From Gracilinema caldarium DSM 7334 (lineage in GTDB: Bacteria > Spirochaetota > Spirochaetia > Treponematales > Breznakiellaceae), in contig NC_015732.1 in NCBI RefSeq assembly GCF_000219725.1, positions 1,984,001 to 2,048,000 on the forward strand: a DNA stretch of 64,000 bases. Reading direction: 5' to 3'. A program made the translations under genes and the position numbers. Positions 61,260 to 64,000 of the stretch are shown here, one piece after another. Below the pieces are notes generated by a model that saw nothing but the letters and a program-made list of their open reading frames with translations, was not told where the DNA came from and did no database searches. Within the stretch, counting starts at the first letter, position 1; every line of letters starts with the position of its first letter.

Positions 61260-61635
61260 GAGGTTGATGGCGGCGGCTTATTGCGGTTACACAGCGCTGA
61301 CGGCTTATTGAGGTGACTGAGATGACACCCCGCTGGGGGCTCCCTAAAGCTCCCCTGGTCAGGGAGGCCTTGTTACATAGACCCCGCCCCGCTACAATGC
61401 TTTCTTGCATAGGCCCCGCTGCAGGGAGCACCCATCGGCGGGGGATGGGGTGAACAGGGTCTTTCTTAAATAACACATACGCTGTGGCAGAGGTTTCGCT
61501 ACCAAAGATAAGGGTCTGCCACAGACCGCTGATGAAAAGAGTATAACCAGCGATGGTAAAAACCGGCAAGGCTTAAGCAAAAATTTGAAGCAATATGAAC
61601 TTGACATCATATTACCTCTATAGCATATTATTTAC
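61260..61635. other. Gap between barrel gene and toxin-antitoxin pair
   Basis: About 375 bases without a supported gene. It has two degenerate copies of a short CGGCTTATTG-x-GGT-x-AC unit about 30 bases apart (near 61273 and 61302) and a GC-rich stretch. The last 35 bases hold the toxin promoter. An open frame on the minus strand (61249-61569) has no ribosome site or known motif. Confidence 0.5.
61601..61629 (+). promoter_or_regulatory. Promoter of the toxin-antitoxin pair
   Basis: A consensus TTGACA (61601-61606), a 17-base spacer and CATATT (61624-61629) end 6 bases before the toxin ATG, so the toxin message would be leaderless. Confidence 0.55.
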
Positions 61636-61974
61636 ATGTGGGATATCGACGCTACCGATGAGTACCTTGAGTGGTTCTGTTCACTGGATCTTGATGCCCA
61701 GCGTGCAATCCTAACCAAAGTGCTTCTCCTTGAAGAGTTCGGACCACAGCTTGGACGACCTCATGCGGATACATTAAAGGGAAGTACCATCAAAAATCTA
61801 AAAGAACTCCGTGCCCGTACGAATGCTCATAGTCTTCGGGTGCTATATTACTTTAATGAGGAACGCCATGGGCTTCTTCTTATTGGAGGAGACAAGAAAG
61901 GTAAAAATGAGAAAGATTTTTACGATCGGCTTATTCAAACAGCCGAGAAGCTGATCCAGCGCTATCGCTGCTGA
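61636..61974 (+). CDS. Toxin of HigB/RelE type
   Basis: The 112-residue protein resembles the phage Gp49-like (DUF891) branch of RelE-type toxins: LLLEEFGPQLGRPHADTLKGSTIKNLKELRA and RVLYYFNEERHGLLLIGGDKK. Such toxins cut mRNA at the ribosome. It comes before the antitoxin by 10 bases, the order typical of HigBA. It lacks a ribosome site. The function is from family likeness; activity is not shown. Confidence 0.85.
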   Translation: MWDIDATDEYLEWFCSLDLDAQRAILTKVLLLEEFGPQLGRPHADTLKGSTIKNLKELRARTNAHSLRVLYYFNEERHGLLLIGGDKKGKNEKDFYDRLIQTAEKLIQRYRC

Positions 61975-61984
61975 AGGAGGACAA

Positions 61985-62299
61985 ATGGCTATCATCAAGA
62001 ATGCAGTCAAGGCTATGGAAGCCTCTATGACACCTGAACAAATTCACCGTGCCCGCGCGGAAGCTGAGCGCGAGATACTCTCTATTCGGCTCGCTGAACT
62101 TAGAGAGCGCCGGGGAATTAAGCAAACTGACGTAAGGTCCTTTAGCCAAACTGCTGTGTCTAAATTAGAACGGCGAAAGGATATGAAGCTTTCAACACTT
62201 ATTGAATACCTTGAAGGGATTGGTATGGGCCTTGAACTTCGTGTATATCCAAAGGATGCAAGGGAGCCGCAAAAACCTGAGACACTTCTACGAGTTTAG
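61985..62299 (+). CDS. Antitoxin of HigA type (Xre family HTH)
   Basis: The 104-residue protein has a helix-turn-helix of Xre/Cro type (about 35-85; SQTAVSKLERRKDMKLSTL) and should bind the toxin and repress the promoter. AAGGAGG lies 6 bases before the ATG at 61985, so it is translated far better than the toxin. Its helix before SQTAV is about three residues shorter than in most Xre proteins. The stop directly touches the barrel-gene remnant. Confidence 0.85.
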   Translation: MAIIKNAVKAMEASMTPEQIHRARAEAEREILSIRLAELRERRGIKQTDVRSFSQTAVSKLERRKDMKLSTLIEYLEGIGMGLELRVYPKDAREPQKPETLLRV

Positions 62300-62311
62300 G
62301 TTCAAACCACC

Positions 62312-62362
62312 TATTATTTAGCTACCATGGCCCTTACAATCGGCGGAACAGTGAAGTTCTAG
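62312..62362 (+). pseudogene. Duplicated 3' end of an outer-membrane barrel gene
   Basis: This 51-base frame encodes YYLATMALTIGGTVKF and a stop, closely matching the last 16 codons of the gene at 60435-61259 (NYLATMALTIGGTLKF). A run of 23 bases is identical and the other differences are mainly at third positions, so it is more likely the tail of a paralogue than a fresh copy. The rest of that paralogue is absent. Confidence 0.7.
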
Positions 62363-62402
62363 GATTGCGAAGAACTTCTGTTTAAGAGGTCTGCGTTGTT
62401 TG

Positions 62403-62442
62403 GGGGATGTTCCTTTTACTTTTACGTAAAGGGAACATCCCC
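62403..62442. terminator. Strong hairpin between converging units
   Basis: A 17-bp stem with one G-U type mismatch (62403-62419 with 62426-62442) and a 6-base loop lies between the toxin-antitoxin region and gltD. It should act for the gltD side and the plus strand, although U tracts are weak. Confidence 0.6.
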
Positions 62443-62477
62443 ATTTGCTTTCATTACAGTTGCCTAACTAAAGGTCC

Positions 62478-63935
62478 TTACTGCAAATTCTTAATAATTG
62501 CTTCTGCGGCAGATCGGCCGTCGGAAATGGACCGGACTACGAGGCTTGCGCCAAAGCGGGAGTCCCCGGCGGCCCATACCTTGGGATTAGAAGTGTGGAA
62601 GGTGCCCCGGGTACGGATATTGCCCCGTTCATCAAGTTCAAGGTTAAGATCCTTTACAAGACCTTCCTGAACGACATGGGTAAAGCCCATTGCCAACAGT
62701 ACCAGGTCAGCCCCGATTTCAAAGTCAGAACCGGGGATTTCTGTCATGGTCCAGCGGCCATCCTGTTCGGTCCACTCAACCTTACAGGCTTGAATGGCTT
62801 CCACCTGGCCGTTCCGGCCAATAAAGGCTTTGGTATTGACCGACCAGAGCCGTTCACAGCCTTCCAGGTGGGAGCTGGAAGTTTTCAGCACCTTTGGCCA
62901 GAGCGGCCAGGGTTCATTGGGACTGCGATGCTCCGGAGGCTTCGGTAAAACTTCAATCTGGGTAACCCGGATGGCTCCCTGACGGTTAGCCGTACCGACA
63001 CAGTCGGCACCGGTATCACCGCCGCCGATAACCACCACCCGCTTACCAAAGGCGGTAATCGGTTCCACCCCATCTTCACAGGCTTCCTGTGCACAGGAAC
63101 GATTCTGCAGGGCCAGATAATCTAACGCCTGAACGATACCCTTCAGTTCTCTGCCGGGAACGGTTAGGTCCCGGGGCTCCCGGGCTCCAACGGTAAGCAG
63201 CACCAAATCAAATTCTTTTTCCAGTTCCTTAGGATCTACCATGACCGAATCGGTGCCTGCGGTTCCGAAGCCATAGCGGGCAGAGCCTATACGGGTGTTG
63301 GTCTTAAAGACAATCCCTTCGGCTTCCATAATGGCTACCCGCCGATCAATAAAATTCTTGTTGAGCTTAAAATCGGGAATACCATAGCGGAGATACCCCC
63401 CGAGCTTGCGGTCCGCTTCATAGACAGTAACCGTAAAGCCCGCACGGTTCAGGTAATAGGCCGCTGACAGCCCTGCGGGCCCGCCCCCTACAACGGCGAC
63501 CTTTTTCCCGTTCCGCTTTTTAGGCGGCCGGGGAACCACCAGCCCCAGTTCATAGGCCTTTTCGATGACCGCAAGTTCATTCTGTCGTATGGTAACCGGT
63601 TCGTCGTTGGCGCCGAGCACACAGGATGCCTCACAGGGGGCAGGACACACCCGGCCGGTAAATTCCGGGAAGGGGTTGGTGTTTTCGAGAATAGCCCAGG
63701 CTCCTGCCCAATCACCGCGGTACAGCTTATCCTGCCATTCAGGCATCACATTATGCACAGGGCATGCCCAATGACAGAAGGGCACACCGCAATCCATACA
63801 GCGGGAAGCCTGGAGCCGCCGTTCTTCATCGGGTAACTGCAGTTCCACCTCGCTGTAATCGTTTATCCGTTCTTCGACCGGCCGGTAGCCGGCAACCTTT
63901 CGTTGTATCTTAAGAAATCCCTTTGGATCACCCAT
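62478..63935 (-). CDS. gltD: Glutamate synthase (NADPH) small subunit
   Basis: GltD feeds electrons from NADPH to the large subunit that makes glutamate. The 485-residue protein has an N-terminal iron-sulphur region (CMDCGVPFCHWACPVHN and VCPAPCEASCVLG), an FAD motif (VAVVGGGPAGLSAAYYL), an NADPH motif (VVVIGGGDTGADCVG) and the terminal GDSRFGASLVVRSISDGRSAAEAI. It starts one base after the stop of gltB and the two should be translated together. Confidence 0.97.
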   Translation of the reverse strand: MGDPKGFLKIQRKVAGYRPVEERINDYSEVELQLPDEERRLQASRCMDCGVPFCHWACPVHNVMPEWQDKLYRGDWAGAWAILENTNPFPEFTGRVCPAPCEASCVLGANDEPVTIRQNELAVIEKAYELGLVVPRPPKKRNGKKVAVVGGGPAGLSAAYYLNRAGFTVTVYEADRKLGGYLRYGIPDFKLNKNFIDRRVAIMEAEGIVFKTNTRIGSARYGFGTAGTDSVMVDPKELEKEFDLVLLTVGAREPRDLTVPGRELKGIVQALDYLALQNRSCAQEACEDGVEPITAFGKRVVVIGGGDTGADCVGTANRQGAIRVTQIEVLPKPPEHRSPNEPWPLWPKVLKTSSSHLEGCERLWSVNTKAFIGRNGQVEAIQACKVEWTEQDGRWTMTEIPGSDFEIGADLVLLAMGFTHVVQEGLVKDLNLELDERGNIRTRGTFHTSNPKVWAAGDSRFGASLVVRSISDGRSAAEAIIKNLQ

Positions 63936-63936
63936 T

Positions 63937-64000
63937 TTATGCCCTCACTGTAATGTCTTCCTGTTCCCGGACTTCATACAGTTTCCGGTCCAGTTCCGCC
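63937..64000 (-). CDS. gltB: Glutamate synthase large subunit, C-terminal end (cut)
   Basis: The last 20 codons before the TAA at 63937-63939 read AELDRKLYEVREQEDITVRA. They fit the C-terminal end of GltB and it lies immediately upstream of gltD. Too short for a firm call on sequence alone; position supports it. Confidence 0.7.
   Translation of the reverse strand, partial: AELDRKLYEVREQEDITVRA

Overview
The window looks like a chromosomal segment of an anaerobic spirochaete of the Treponema/Spirochaeta group. The evidence is a bacterial V-type ATPase operon, many lipoproteins with relaxed spirochaetal lipoboxes, a rubrerythrin-superoxide reductase-rubredoxin oxygen-defence set, a CheW gene beside recN and an NAD kinase gene, and rRNA genes of ordinary bacterial type. 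The species is not determinable by eye; a thermophilic or free-living treponeme is plausible. Nearly all genes from 1 to 38.7 kb are on the minus strand.

Layout. 1-2.9 kb: recN (cut by the window edge), nadK, a DegT-fold protein without its catalytic lysine, cheW. 2.97-8.9 kb: a complete rRNA operon (16S, tRNA-Ala, 23S, 5S) with two candidate promoters, pre-rRNA processing stems and a tRNA fragment in the spacer. 9-10 kb: two small lipoproteins. 10-23.5 kb: a closely packed run of 16 genes, secG-ptsN-V-ATPase (G,C,I,K,F,E,A,B,D)-usp-flavodoxin-like-dnaJ-like-map-htrA. 23.5-26.8 kb: glycolysis (gap, pgk, tpiA) with hairpins between genes. 26.9-34.7 kb: an HD phosphohydrolase of the SpoT type, valS, ispH, secF, secD, yajC. 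34.8-36.3 kb: oxygen defence (rubrerythrin, superoxide reductase, rubredoxin). 36.4-44.8 kb: an envelope region with TPR lipoproteins, a membrane protein, a LysM lytic transglycosylase, an unknown secreted protein, and a beta-barrel/SppA protease fusion broken by one extra base.

44.8-51.4 kb: clpB, a 5'-nucleotidase lipoprotein and a CHASE4 histidine kinase. Paired DnaA boxes lie upstream of clpB, and an identical 30-bp dyad lies at the 3' ends of two genes. 51.4-57.3 kb: purine interconversion (purB, guaB, purA, guaA), which takes IMP to AMP and GMP. 57.3-60 kb: a membrane SpoIIE-type phosphatase and a HAD phosphatase. 60.1-62.4 kb: a small accessory patch with a membrane protein, an outer-membrane barrel gene interrupted by TGA, a HigBA-type toxin-antitoxin pair, and a duplicated 3' end of the barrel gene. 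62.4-64 kb: gltD and the end of gltB.

I found no CRISPR array, prophage or insertion sequence. The most unusual items are the lysine-less DegT protein, the barrel-SppA fusion, the toxin-antitoxin module joined to a barrel-gene remnant, the duplicated dyad, and a GAPDH resembling kinetoplastid glycosomal GAPDH. All calls come from reading the sequence; no database search was run.
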